Source: Paraflavitalea devenefica
GTDB taxonomy: Bacteria > Bacteroidota > Bacteroidia > Chitinophagales > Chitinophagaceae
Direction of reading: 5' to 3'
Assembly (NCBI RefSeq): GCF_011759375.1
Contig: NZ_JAARML010000001.1
Coordinates: 1,426,001 to 1,490,000 of the forward strand
DNA length: 64,000 nt
The position numbers and the translations under genes were made by a program. The notes beneath the pieces are model-generated. The model saw only the letters and a list, made by a program, of their open reading frames with translations, ran no database searches and was not told the DNA's origin. Below, piece by piece: positions 37,801 through 46,538 of this stretch; the first letter of the stretch is position 1, and every line of letters starts with the position of its first letter.

Positions 37801-40666
37801 ATTCATTAAATCCATTTTCCTGTTCCGTTATGATGATCCTGATTTTGCGCGCATCTATAAAGGCAGTACACGGAATATGGGGTATGTTCAGCCCGGTATG
37901 TACCGGCTCTTATTCCTGCTGAAGGAAGATGCTTATTTCATACTGGACAGTGTGCTCGTTCAAAAAGATGGCATCAATTATTATGATCCGGGAATCATTA
38001 TTCCCCGTGCAAAAGACAGTACCAGCATGCGCATGTCGGCTGTTATCAACAACCGTGAATCGGGCTGGCGCAGCACTTACCAGAACGAAGACCTTGACCG
38101 CATTAAAGAGACTTTCAATAACAAATACCTTGACCTTTCCCGGTTTACCAAAACAATCTATGGCCATGTTACAGATCGAAGGACCGGCACACCCTTGCCG
38201 GGTGTCTCTATAGTCGTAAAAGGCACAAGTGTAGGTACTGCCACAGATGCACAGGGGTATTTTCAGTTGAATGTTCCTGAAAATGGAACCATTGTGGCCG
38301 GCTTTGTCGGGTTTAACGCTGTATCAAAAAGAATAACGGAAGAAAGCAGCTATGATATAAAGATGTCAGAGAGTGAAAACGCGCTGCAGGAAGTGGTGGT
38401 GGTAGGCTATGGTGTTGCCAGGAAGAGGGACATAACAGGTGCGGTTAGTTCTGTTACTACAGACGATATGTATGCAGTGGCAGGCAGAGCTCCCGGTATT
38501 ATGATCCGTGGCCAGGGTTCTCTTCAGGCAGATAGTGCGCCGCCATTGGTACTGGTGGATGGGTTGCCTTTTTCCGGCGACTGGACTAAAATGGACCCTG
38601 CCTTACTGGAAAATATAAGCGTACTGAAATCTGCAGAGGCAACCGCTATTTATGGCTCGCGTGCCGCCAATGGGGTGATCGTGATTACCACCAAAAAGAA
38701 TGCAACCGCCAATAATTCCCCTGAACAGGAAGAAGCAGCGCCGGCGCCGGGTAATACCTTGCGTACCAATTTCCGGGATGAAGCCTTCTGGCAACCGACC
38801 CTGCGTACCGGTGTAGACGGGAAAACATCTTTCATGGTCACTTACCCGGATGATATTACCAACTGGCGCAGTTTTGTAATTGCTATGGGTAGTCAAAAAA
38901 GGACCGGCTTTGTTGAAAACAGTGTCCGTTCATTCAAGGCGTTGAGCGGCGCTATTGCCTTGCCACAGTTTGCTGTAGCCGGCGACTCCATACAGGTGAT
39001 CGGTAAGACCATGAATTATGGACTGGACAGTATAAGGGTGAACAGGGTATTCAGTGTAAACGGCACAGTACAGAAAGAATCGGCCATTGGCCTGCGCAAT
39101 GCCCATATTGACAGCTTCCAGGTGGTGATCGTTCCGCAGCGGGATTCGGCCCAATTCAAATACACCATTCAAAAAGGAGATGGCTATTTTGATGGCGAAG
39201 AAAGAAGCATCCCGGTGTTTAAACAGGGCGTGCAGGAAACCAAAGGCTTCTTTGCTGCCCTGGAAAAAGATACCATGTTCACGATAGAACCTGATAAGAC
39301 GCTGGGCAATATAACCGTTCATGCCGAAACTTCCGTTTTACCGGTATTGCTCGATGAGATAGAATCCCTGCGTAATTATGAATACCTGTGCAATGAGCAG
39401 GTGGCTTCCAAGCTAAAGGGATTGTTGCTGAAAAAGAAAGTATATGGATACCTTAAAAAAGATTTCAAGGAAGAAAAAAATATCCGGGAACTGATCAGCC
39501 GGCTCAACCAAAGCAAATCGCAGGGTGGCCTTTGGGGCTGGTGGAACAATAACGCGCCTGTGCTCTGGATCTCGCTGCATGTAACAGAAGCTTTGCTGAT
39601 GGCCGAACAGCAAAAGTATCCCATTAATATCAACAAGCAGGGCGTTATTGATTACCTCGTATTCAATTTTGATCAGTACGGGCCTGCAGAAAAGCTATGC
39701 GCGGTACATTTATTACAGGCGCTCGGTTCCAAAGTGGATTACAAAAAATACCTGGACACGCTGGATAAATATGTACATCATGGAAGCCTCTATGAAAAAT
39801 TGTATGTCTTAAGGTTAAAACAAAAGGTAGGCATACCCATAGCGCTGGATACTTTTATTACCAAACAGCACAATACCCTATTTGGTAATCTTTACTGGGG
39901 CGATGAAAGATATCATTTTTTTGATAACTCCATCCAGAATACCCTGGCCATGTACAACCTGCTCAAGGGAGCCGGCAACCAGGAACAATTGCTGAAGAAG
40001 ATCCGTTATTATTTCCTCGAGAAACGCAGGGATGGCAAATGGCGCAATACCTATGAGTCGGCCCTTATCCTGGAAACCATTTTGCCCGACCTGCTGAGCA
40101 ATGAAGCCACTGTGCAGCCTGCCTCTTTTACCATTGCCGGCAATCAGTCGACTGTTGTTAATACATTCCCTTATTCCAACACTTTTACCAGCGGAGAAAA
40201 GCTAACCATTACCAAACAGGCCGGGATGCCGGTTTATTTCACAGCGTACCAGCAGAGTTGGAATCCCGCCCCGCAAAAGGTAGCCGGTGATTTTATTGTT
40301 CAATCTTCCTTTGAGCGGAATGGCCAGGAAAAAGCGATCCTGAAAGCCGGAGAAGCAGTAACTTTAAAAGTGCAGGTGACGGTAAAAGCAGATGCTGATT
40401 ATGTAATGGTGGAAATTCCTATTCCGGCCGGTTGTTCCTATAAAGACAAAAGCCAGTCCTGGAGTAATAATGAAGTGCACCGTGAATATTTCAAAAACAA
40501 AGTAAGCCTGTTTTGCAGCAGCCTGCCCAAAGGTGAATATACTTTCCGCGTGTTCTTATTGCCGCGCTATACCGGCCGCTACCACCTCAATCCTGCCAAA
40601 GCCGAAATGATGTATTTTTCGGTATTCTTTGGCAGGGAGGGGATGAAGAAAATCAGCATAAATTAA
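34814..40666 (+). CDS. Giant alpha-2-macroglobulin-like protein with embedded CarboxypepD_reg and SusC-type plug domains
   Basis: 1950 residues; signal peptide MRRIALPVLLSLWSFASLAQ. The N-terminal 1100 residues contain macroglobulin beta domains (MVFSKPRYKPGDTVKLKAWV is MG2-like; VNQPAEVYPGQQVKVDIAV). At about 1117-1180 a CarboxypepD_reg domain is inserted (VTDRRTGTPLPGVSIVVKGT), then a plug-like domain at about 1190-1296 (EVVVVGYGVARKRDITGAVS, IYGSRAANGVIVITTKK). No beta-barrel follows; instead the A2M core resumes (FWQPTLRTGVDGKTSFMVTY) with CNEQ at 1526-1529, matching the CxEQ thioester motif, and a helical thioester domain (NTLAMYNLLKGAG). A2Ms trap proteases covalently. Probably periplasmic or surface exposed. 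Confidence 0.88.
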   Translation: MRRIALPVLLSLWSFASLAQHNLSGSRQSSAYTYIYRIDAKETSLLYHSDMDELQEKHLHTRVDSFVTATEKAPALKPGNYLFVQAKGNRLAAALQTIDDLQIKLLNNNRDLLIAVHNKNGQLIKDAQVFTGNRKVPYDDVFKVFRIPKKRRAALVTVNHQGILHFLPLTKRPVNFWRKLSYSFPLRYVVQPVRKLFNPRFRYHRNRNYFHGSTAYEKKFTGFMVFSKPRYKPGDTVKLKAWVATKAGKPVNRPLLLRLTDNHFDTDSILTTIQPYRPGGYEYSFVLKDSLDLTLDADHLLTLEEQSSRRYDLDEYDGDLDEDEYALKRSVLMRGKFYYEEYELAAINFTARSDKKEHNRGHEVAVYCKATDENEMAVMDGRVELLVKPLPYGMHSFYAPKVFLSDTLWNHTQTLESIGETKILIPDSIFPAGSFGYQIVCTFLNSNNEEKTVTLQQHFYNDRRHIEFDEQKDSLYITLTEAGKPVSAPATLYVFYGKDDTLRQQSLQLPSSIRLDPFAGYYEVRTDSLRKEFRSQAAGIISCRSLRTRDSVMVQVINPHHLSFWYTIFAGNKIIHRGYGDSLLFIDRVRTPKNYFVSLQYIYENHPQEANYAIPYKDKLLNIRVNQPAEVYPGQQVKVDIAVTDNEGKPVPDADVTAYAFTRKFNHVSLPSIPYLGKMYKPRKRYSQFYLGSSAEEEGRIRLNWQRWSREMGLDSIEYYRFLHPATIYTNTEAVSHGITQIAPFVVLKGELQPVHLLYIDEVPHFFSQAQNLSQYSFAVKPGKHALRIRTHNRLIHLDSIWAAEGMKTFIAINADTSNKVIRQQRMPDTLSPAEKDLWGKYMILVENNFSDRMAIVEQGNRHTVLNLLTGRQLYRNNFFLTGPVSPTTANLQVKERFTQSFQPEGHYLFNITKGLIKQKQLPYGYYTFNKRLSWEARTPAFSDFVLTAADVDSLWQDFLDHRNATEDLFRNQPLNKQGNGRLQIGSPVDVQDRLVFIKSIFLFRYDDPDFARIYKGSTRNMGYVQPGMYRLLFLLKEDAYFILDSVLVQKDGINYYDPGIIIPRAKDSTSMRMSAVINNRESGWRSTYQNEDLDRIKETFNNKYLDLSRFTKTIYGHVTDRRTGTPLPGVSIVVKGTSVGTATDAQGYFQLNVPENGTIVAGFVGFNAVSKRITEESSYDIKMSESENALQEVVVVGYGVARKRDITGAVSSVTTDDMYAVAGRAPGIMIRGQGSLQADSAPPLVLVDGLPFSGDWTKMDPALLENISVLKSAEATAIYGSRAANGVIVITTKKNATANNSPEQEEAAPAPGNTLRTNFRDEAFWQPTLRTGVDGKTSFMVTYPDDITNWRSFVIAMGSQKRTGFVENSVRSFKALSGAIALPQFAVAGDSIQVIGKTMNYGLDSIRVNRVFSVNGTVQKESAIGLRNAHIDSFQVVIVPQRDSAQFKYTIQKGDGYFDGEERSIPVFKQGVQETKGFFAALEKDTMFTIEPDKTLGNITVHAETSVLPVLLDEIESLRNYEYLCNEQVASKLKGLLLKKKVYGYLKKDFKEEKNIRELISRLNQSKSQGGLWGWWNNNAPVLWISLHVTEALLMAEQQKYPININKQGVIDYLVFNFDQYGPAEKLCAVHLLQALGSKVDYKKYLDTLDKYVHHGSLYEKLYVLRLKQKVGIPIALDTFITKQHNTLFGNLYWGDERYHFFDNSIQNTLAMYNLLKGAGNQEQLLKKIRYYFLEKRRDGKWRNTYESALILETILPDLLSNEATVQPASFTIAGNQSTVVNTFPYSNTFTSGEKLTITKQAGMPVYFTAYQQSWNPAPQKVAGDFIVQSSFERNGQEKAILKAGEAVTLKVQVTVKADADYVMVEIPIPAGCSYKDKSQSWSNNEVHREYFKNKVSLFCSSLPKGEYTFRVFLLPRYTGRYHLNPAKAEMMYFSVFFGREGMKKISIN

Positions 40667-40667
40667 T

Positions 40668-40799
40668 AAAAGCTATAGAGCTCTTATAGAGGACCTAAAG
40701 AGCACCTATAGAGGACTTATAGAAAGTATTCTCCGGGGATAATCCAGAGACCATCCGGAGGCCAAGCATAGGACAAGATACCTGGGGCCTATTAGCAGT
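40668..40799. repeat. 11-bp-period repeat array A (convergent intergenic)
   Basis: Divides cleanly into twelve 11-base units. The first five end TATAG, TATAG, TAAAG, TATAG, TATAG at 40678, 40689, 40700, 40711 and 40722; the last are CGGGGATAATC, CAGAGACCATC, CGGAGGCCAAG and CATAGGACAAG. It fills the whole gap between two converging genes (stops at 40666 and 40805). Confidence 0.7.
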
Positions 40800-40804
40800 T
40801 AACC

Positions 40805-42379
40805 TTATTTCCTGGCCGGTCCGTACAGGGCCACTCCACTCCTCGTTTTAGTATGTTTCCCTTCTTCCACCACCAGTTTGCCATTGACCAGTATGTATTG
40901 AAAGCCTACGGAGTATTGGTGTGGCTGTTCAAAAGTGGCTTTATCGCTGACAGTAGCTTCATCAAAGATCACGATATCAGCCGCCATACCTTCTTTCAGC
41001 AGGCCGCGGTCTTTCAGTTGGAACTTTTGTGCAGCTAGTGATGTCATGCGGCGGATGGCTTCTTCGAGAGAGATCACTTTTGCCTCCCGTACATAACGGC
41101 CCAGTATCCGGGCATTGGTGCCATAGCCGCGGGGATGCGGCATTCCTTTGCCAGGTACCGGTACCCCTGCATCGGCGCCTGCCATGCAGAACGGATATTT
41201 CATGATATACTTTACATCTTCTTCATGCATGCTGTGGTATACCATCTGCGCTCCGCCTTTCTCTACCATGTCCATAATGGTTTCGGCCTCGTAGCTGGCT
41301 TTTGATTTGCGCCCCATTAACTTATTGATGGCTGTAATGCTTTTCCCATTGTAGCTGCTGTCTGATGAATAATTGGCCACTACTGCATAGCTGTAATTTT
41401 TGAATTTGTAACGATATAACTGCTGCAGCATTTCTTTCTTGATCTGCGCCCTGATAGCAGGATTGCGTAACCTGGCTTTTATGGAATCCTGCCCACCTGC
41501 CAATGCCCATTCGGGCAAACGCACACCCAGGTTGGTGCTGCTGGCTGTATAAGGGTATTGATCAATGGTCACATCCCAGCCTTCTTTCCTGGCCTGTTCA
41601 ACCAAGCCAAGGGTAATAGGACTTTTGCCCCAGTTGCCTTTGCCGCCGATCTTAAAATGGGAGATCTGTACCGGCACATTGGCTTCCTTGCCTACCTGTA
41701 TGGCTTCATTGATCGCTTCTACAGCGTTGTTCTCTTCATTGCGGATATGGGAAGCATAAATGCCATTGTATCTGCCGGCGGCTTTGGCGAGGCTTACCAC
41801 CTCGGCAGTATTGGCAAAAGCGCCTGGAATATAAATAAGGCCGGTAGATAATCCTACGGCGCCTTCTTTCATAGCCTGCTCCACCAGGCTGTCCATTGTA
41901 CGTTGTTCCGCTAGGGTGGGTAAGCGGTTGTCGCGCTTCATGACCTGCTCCCGCACCGTATTATGACCTATCAAAGAAGCTACGTTGATGGAAGGGTGTA
42001 AGCTATCAATGCGGTAGAAGAACCGCTTTAAATTACCGGCAGAGCCGCCACAATTACCCGTTACCACGGTGGTCACCCCATCATAAATATAATTATCGGC
42101 AGTAGGCTGATCAAAGATGCCGCTTTCAATATGGCCATGTACATCAATAAATCCCGGCGCCACGATCAGTTTTTTGGCGTCAATCACTTTGGGGGCAGTA
42201 TAACTGGTGAGCTTGCCAATAGCTATGATCTTTCCTTCCTTTACAGCTATATCCCCATAGTACCAGGAATTACCGGTGCCGTCAATCACCTTTCCGTTGA
42301 GGATAAGAATATCTGCTTTGTTTTGTGCTGCCAGGATGCCCGGTATCAAAAAGATAAGGGGGAGTAGCTTTTTTATCAT
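40805..42379 (-). CDS. N-acyl-D-amino-acid deacylase (D-aminoacylase), amidohydrolase family
   Basis: 524 residues, signal peptide MIKKLLPLIFLIPGILAAQ, so exported. Metal-binding motif PGFIDVHGH (HxH, about 77-79), GNCGGSAG containing the cysteine ligand typical of D-aminoacylases, then YASHIRNEEN, VQISHFKIGG and the catalytic Asp region CMAGADAGVPVPGKG. It hydrolyses N-acyl-D-amino acids to D-amino acids and a carboxylate, or a related D-configured or urethane-like substrate. It is the last of a run of minus-strand exported hydrolases; the 11-bp-period array B lies directly before its start and the array A directly after its stop. Confidence 0.9.
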   Translation of the reverse strand: MIKKLLPLIFLIPGILAAQNKADILILNGKVIDGTGNSWYYGDIAVKEGKIIAIGKLTSYTAPKVIDAKKLIVAPGFIDVHGHIESGIFDQPTADNYIYDGVTTVVTGNCGGSAGNLKRFFYRIDSLHPSINVASLIGHNTVREQVMKRDNRLPTLAEQRTMDSLVEQAMKEGAVGLSTGLIYIPGAFANTAEVVSLAKAAGRYNGIYASHIRNEENNAVEAINEAIQVGKEANVPVQISHFKIGGKGNWGKSPITLGLVEQARKEGWDVTIDQYPYTASSTNLGVRLPEWALAGGQDSIKARLRNPAIRAQIKKEMLQQLYRYKFKNYSYAVVANYSSDSSYNGKSITAINKLMGRKSKASYEAETIMDMVEKGGAQMVYHSMHEEDVKYIMKYPFCMAGADAGVPVPGKGMPHPRGYGTNARILGRYVREAKVISLEEAIRRMTSLAAQKFQLKDRGLLKEGMAADIVIFDEATVSDKATFEQPHQYSVGFQYILVNGKLVVEEGKHTKTRSGVALYGPARK

Positions 42380-42410
42380 TGGACTTGTACTTTTTTACCA
42401 TGAAAAGTGC

Positions 42411-42531
42411 GAAAATGCCCCAATCCATGCATAATCCATGTGTGATCCATGTGTCAAACATGTGTGCTTCATTGGGGAAGTACCCCCTTTGACACATGGA
42501 TCACACATGTTTGACACAAGGATCACACAAG
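42411..42531. repeat. 11-bp-period palindromic repeat array B
   Basis: CATG recurs exactly every 11 bases at 42426, 42437, 42448 and 42459 (CATT at 42470), then in the other half CATG at 42495 and 42506 and CAAG at 42517 and 42528, again 11 apart. The right half is two 22-base units (42488-42509, 42510-42531; 20/22 identical). The left segment 42437-42458 is the exact reverse complement of 42488-42509, so the array inverts around about 42473. Lies between the acylase stop (42541) and the deacylase start (42379). Confidence 0.85.
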
Positions 42532-42540
42532 AATGGCAGG

Positions 42541-44709
42541 TCATTCCCCGGGGTGATAGGTTCGTTCCGCATGCTTCAGCACATCGGCTTTATAAAACAA
42601 CACCTCCTTGAATTTCCCTTTGGTGTACATTTCAGCCTGATCTCCAAAGTGAGGTGAGTTGGGATCACTGCTATTGCCCCCGGCCAGCAAGGATTTTGCT
42701 TTTACGGTTTTACCAAATTCCACCGCACAGATAAAGCTGTTGCCATTATAGCCATAGCGTTTCCTGGTGCCTTCCATTACACGGCTTACAAAAGAAGGCA
42801 AACAACCCCAGGTGGAAGCAGCCAGACCACAGGGAAGGCTGGGCTTGTTATCATCATAGATTTCCTCCAATTGTCCGGTTAAGCGCTGGTAGCGGTTAAT
42901 AGTGCCCCAGGGCGTAGTCCAGGTGCCATAACGCCTGGTGAGATTACGCACGGCGGTAGCCAGTGGCTCCAGTAATTGTTGAGGAGTGGCGCTGTTGGCA
43001 AAAACCGATACCTTGGCTACAAAACCGGGTGCATCTACCCGGTTGATCGTTCCTTGTAATGTTTGTCCCCATTCAATAGCGAGTGAAGTGGCGATAGAAT
43101 TTTCAGCAGAACGCAAATCCCATTTGCTTAGCGTGGCGACTGGTTCTGCCAGCAAAATACGCAATGAGTCTGATGCCGGAAGGGTGGTAAATGCTTTCAC
43201 AACTGCGGGTACCAGCTCCTCAAAAGCGGCCAGGTAAGTATCATATCCCGCTGCAATCAGCTTGTCCTGGGTAAAACCGTTTTCCTTACTCAATACCCTC
43301 ACCGCATTAATACCCCGGAAGTTCTCCGGTTCGGTAGACATATAGGAAGGGTAATCGGTTTTCTTCGGACTGCTGCTGCCCGATGCCGTGAAGGGTGTGG
43401 AATTACAATTCTGTATCCATCCGCTGGCCGGATTGTACAAATGGATCGTTTCATCCAGGGCATGCAGGCCTTTCCATTCGGTGGCCTTAATACTTCCATC
43501 CACCGGCTTCGACCAGTCAAAGCTGGTATCCCGGCGGGGAACAAAGTTGCCATGCCAGTAAGCAATATTGCCCTGGCCATCGGCATACACCGTATTATTA
43601 GAAGCATTGGCCAGCAGTTCCATGTTCTTTTTAAAAGCGGCGAAGCTGGTACTCTTCGTACGTTGCCAGGCCTGTATCAATCCATTGATATGGCGGTTCA
43701 CCGCCCGTACACTGATCCATTGCCCGTTGCGTTTCGCCATGATGGGGCCGTGATGGGTAGCATAGGTTGTGACCTTCTTACTGTTCATCGTGTTACCATC
43801 CTTATAGGCCAGTGTGAACGTTTGTTGTTGTACCGGTCGCAATTGGCCGTCGTAACGATAAAACAAAGCATTACCCTGTTTAACGATCTGTTCTGCATAC
43901 AGGTCGGCCACATCAGCATAGCCGGACGTATGCATCCACCCGCAATGTTCATTGAATCCCTGGTATACAAAGAACTGCCCCCAGGTTACAGCGCCATACG
44001 CGTTCAGGCCTTCTTCACTTACCATGTGCACTTCGGGGCGGAAGTAAAAAGTAACATGCGGATTGATATACAATAAAGCATTGCCGGAGGCCGACCTCGC
44101 TGGCGCAATGGCAAAGCCATTCGAGCCGGTAGGTAGTTCTTCTGGATTAGTGGCAAGGGTGGCCACGGTTGCATGATCGCCGGTATAAAAGCTTTTAAAC
44201 TCACCGGTTGTTAAGCCACCGGTATTAATGGCAGCAATACTACCGTCGGTCCACATCAGTGGATACCAGGGTTCAAAGCGATGCAAGAGCGCCGGTTTCA
44301 CCTGCGGATTTTTATACAGGTAATAGTTAATGCCATCCGCATAAGCATATAGTAATTTTTTAAGCCAGGCCGGGCTTTTTTCATAATCGGCAATAGCGCC
44401 TGCCGAATCAATGACCAGTTTGGTATACAGGTCATTGTAAATACCATTAATGCCGCTCACTTCGGCTGTTCTCCCGAGGATATCAATGTAATTACTTTCC
44501 ACCCGTTTAAAATCATCTTCGCATTGCGCATACATCAACCCGAATACGGCATCAGCATCTGTTTTGCCATAGATATGGGGAATACCCCAATTATCGCGAA
44601 TAATGGTAACCCTCTTTGCCTGTTGCTCCCATCTGCTGATGGCTGCCTTGGAAAAATCTTGGGCAGCCAGTTGTCCGGAAAGTAACAGGAAAAATAGCAG
44701 CGTTCTCAT
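42541..44709 (-). CDS. Penicillin acylase family protein (N-terminal nucleophile hydrolase), paralogue 1
   Basis: 722 residues, signal peptide MRTLLFFLLLSGQLAAQ. The alpha part has RVTIIRDNWGIPHIYGKTDA and FGLMYAQCEDDF; the precursor is expected to be cleaved before the catalytic Ser in PTGSNGFAIAP (about residue 193), the new N-terminus of the beta chain. Later motifs include NPHV, HHGP, NAYGAVTWGQ and the C-terminal KHAERTYHPGE. Family members hydrolyse amide bonds of N-acylated compounds such as penicillins, N-acyl homoserine lactones and lipopeptides; substrate here unknown. The paralogue at 47950 has the same C-terminal decapeptide. Nine bases separate it from the M19 dipeptidase gene upstream. 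Confidence 0.9.
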   Translation of the reverse strand: MRTLLFFLLLSGQLAAQDFSKAAISRWEQQAKRVTIIRDNWGIPHIYGKTDADAVFGLMYAQCEDDFKRVESNYIDILGRTAEVSGINGIYNDLYTKLVIDSAGAIADYEKSPAWLKKLLYAYADGINYYLYKNPQVKPALLHRFEPWYPLMWTDGSIAAINTGGLTTGEFKSFYTGDHATVATLATNPEELPTGSNGFAIAPARSASGNALLYINPHVTFYFRPEVHMVSEEGLNAYGAVTWGQFFVYQGFNEHCGWMHTSGYADVADLYAEQIVKQGNALFYRYDGQLRPVQQQTFTLAYKDGNTMNSKKVTTYATHHGPIMAKRNGQWISVRAVNRHINGLIQAWQRTKSTSFAAFKKNMELLANASNNTVYADGQGNIAYWHGNFVPRRDTSFDWSKPVDGSIKATEWKGLHALDETIHLYNPASGWIQNCNSTPFTASGSSSPKKTDYPSYMSTEPENFRGINAVRVLSKENGFTQDKLIAAGYDTYLAAFEELVPAVVKAFTTLPASDSLRILLAEPVATLSKWDLRSAENSIATSLAIEWGQTLQGTINRVDAPGFVAKVSVFANSATPQQLLEPLATAVRNLTRRYGTWTTPWGTINRYQRLTGQLEEIYDDNKPSLPCGLAASTWGCLPSFVSRVMEGTRKRYGYNGNSFICAVEFGKTVKAKSLLAGGNSSDPNSPHFGDQAEMYTKGKFKEVLFYKADVLKHAERTYHPGE

Positions 44710-44718
44710 TCGTGTTTT

Positions 44719-45936
44719 CTATTTGACGGTATTGGCTTTGAATACCCGTATAAAATTTCCACCCAGTATTTTGCGGATGGACTTTTTGCTATACCCTCTC
44801 TTTACCAACTCTTCTGTGATGAGCGGAAAGCTGGTCACGTCATCCAGTTGTTGCGGCGCGGAACTAATGCCATCGAAATCAGAACCGAGGCCAACATGAT
44901 CTACACCTACCAATCTGACAATATAATCAAGATGGTCAATCAGGAGGGAAAGGGGAGGGCGCAGGCTTTTTACCTCATCAGCATATTTCTGGAACAAGTA
45001 GTTGTCGGCAAAATAGGGATCGCTTACCGTCTTGCGAAGGGAATCCCGCTCTGCTTTATGTTTTTGATTGAACGCGAGGTTCCTGGCCACAAATCCGCTA
45101 TCCAGGAAACCGGAGAAGAAGTTGAGGTGGATAACACCTCCGTTTTTAGCAACTGCTTTTATCTGGTCATCTTTCAGGTTACGGAATACAGGACAAATGC
45201 TATATACACAGCTATGAGATACCAGTACGGGCTTACTGGTGGTATGAATGGCATCCCAGAAAGTTTGTTCGCCCACGTGGCTCAGGTCTACCATCATGCC
45301 CAGCTCATTCATGCGTTGCACGATCTGTTTTCCGAGATCTGTTAATCCTTTTTTCCTGTCTTTATTATCGGGCGCGGCCGAGTCAGCGCCAAACTGCTGG
45401 CGGGAGCCAGGCGTTTCATCCATGGCCGAGGTGGCCCAGGAGGTGGAATTATTCCAGGTAAGGGTCATATAACGAACCCCACGCCGGTAGAGGCTGTCCA
45501 GGTAATCGAGGCGGTCTTCGATCATATGCCCGCCTTCCACACCGATCATGGCGGCCAGTTTTTGCTGCTTTACTACTTTCCTGAGTTCAGCAGGGGTGGT
45601 TACCAAGGCTATTTTATCCGGGTTACGTTGGATCACTGCATACAGCGTATCAATCTGCTGGTTGGCGCGTTTAAATCCTTTGCCGGGTCCGTAAGAGCCA
45701 TCGCTCCATACAGAGAATATTTCCACATCTACGCCCCCTTCTTTAAAGCGGCTGAGGTCGGAATGTGTTTTTCCTTTCAGTTGCTGGTCAAAAGACAGCT
45801 TATCGTCTATCGTTGAAGTTAGTACGTCATTGTGGGTATCTACAAGGATAGATTTAAAATGTAGCTTTTTCCAGGATTGGGCCTGCAAATAACCGCAATA
45901 CCCAATGATCAAACCAAGCAGTAGTAATTTTTTCAT
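44719..45936 (-). CDS. Membrane dipeptidase (renal dipeptidase type, peptidase M19)
   Basis: 405 residues from the ATG at 45936, giving signal MKKLLLLGLIIGYCGYLQAQ; an upstream in-frame ATG at 46023 has no such signal after it. Binuclear zinc ligands are seen in ILVDTHNDVL (HxD), GVEGGHMI (Glu), MVDLSHVGEQTF (His) and LVSHSCVYS (His), with GLGSDFDGIS for the Asp. M19 enzymes hydrolyse dipeptides, accept D-residues at the C-terminal side, and some cleave carbapenem-type beta-lactams. It is in an apparent operon with the acylase (9-base gap), so the acylase and dipeptidase may act in sequence on acyl-peptides. Confidence 0.92.
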   Translation of the reverse strand: MKKLLLLGLIIGYCGYLQAQSWKKLHFKSILVDTHNDVLTSTIDDKLSFDQQLKGKTHSDLSRFKEGGVDVEIFSVWSDGSYGPGKGFKRANQQIDTLYAVIQRNPDKIALVTTPAELRKVVKQQKLAAMIGVEGGHMIEDRLDYLDSLYRRGVRYMTLTWNNSTSWATSAMDETPGSRQQFGADSAAPDNKDRKKGLTDLGKQIVQRMNELGMMVDLSHVGEQTFWDAIHTTSKPVLVSHSCVYSICPVFRNLKDDQIKAVAKNGGVIHLNFFSGFLDSGFVARNLAFNQKHKAERDSLRKTVSDPYFADNYLFQKYADEVKSLRPPLSLLIDHLDYIVRLVGVDHVGLGSDFDGISSAPQQLDDVTSFPLITEELVKRGYSKKSIRKILGGNFIRVFKANTVK

Positions 45937-45983
45937 GTGATAATAATAAACTGCACTAAATTTAATCAACACTTTACAATTAC

Positions 45984-46472
45984 ATGCTGCAAATTGTGTC
46001 GATCGGAGAAGAAAGTCCTGCACTGGATATCATACGCACCTTATTTCGTGCTTATGAACAGGAGCTGGATGAAAATCTTTGCTTTCAAAGTTTTGAGGCT
46101 GAGCTGAAAGATCCGCTCAAGAAATATGGTCCGCCGGCAGGTGTATTGCTGCTGGCCTATTGGGAGCAGGAAGTAGCAGGCTGCATTGCACTTACGCCCA
46201 TGCCTGAAGAGGCTACCTGTGAAATGAAACGGCTATATGTAAAACCGGCTTTTCGTAAATACGGCATTGGCAAACAACTGGTGCTGGAACTACTGAAGAT
46301 GGCCAGGGAAAAGAGTTATACGATTATGCGGCTGGATACGCTGGAAAAGCTGCAGCCTGCTATCCGCCTGTATGAACAATTCGGTTTTGAACGGATCAAT
46401 GCCTATTACCACAATCCATTACCAGGGGTGGTATATATGGAGAAAAAGCTGGATGTTTCTTCTGTAGGCTAA
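45984..46472 (+). CDS. GNAT family N-acetyltransferase
   Basis: 162 residues. The acetyl-CoA binding motif A is RLYVKPAFRKYGIGKQLVLELL-like (positions about 83-104, key residues R/KxxGIG), preceded by the beta-strand CIALTPMPEEATCEM and followed by motif B with LYEQFGFERI. No signal peptide. Substrate unknown; this subfamily often acetylates small amines or amino-acid derivatives. It is divergent from the M19 gene (47 bases apart) and in the same direction as the S41 peptidase downstream. Confidence 0.88.
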   Translation: MLQIVSIGEESPALDIIRTLFRAYEQELDENLCFQSFEAELKDPLKKYGPPAGVLLLAYWEQEVAGCIALTPMPEEATCEMKRLYVKPAFRKYGIGKQLVLELLKMAREKSYTIMRLDTLEKLQPAIRLYEQFGFERINAYYHNPLPGVVYMEKKLDVSSVG

Positions 46473-46538
46473 TAGAGAATATTACCATCCCCGGGATTTT
46501 TAGTGCAACAAATCCATTCTTTGCATGTCTTCTGGGAT

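Noticed and set aside
40668..42531. 11-bp-period arrays as CRISPR arrays
   Set aside because: Units are 11 bases with no spacers of 25-40 bases and no cas genes nearby.
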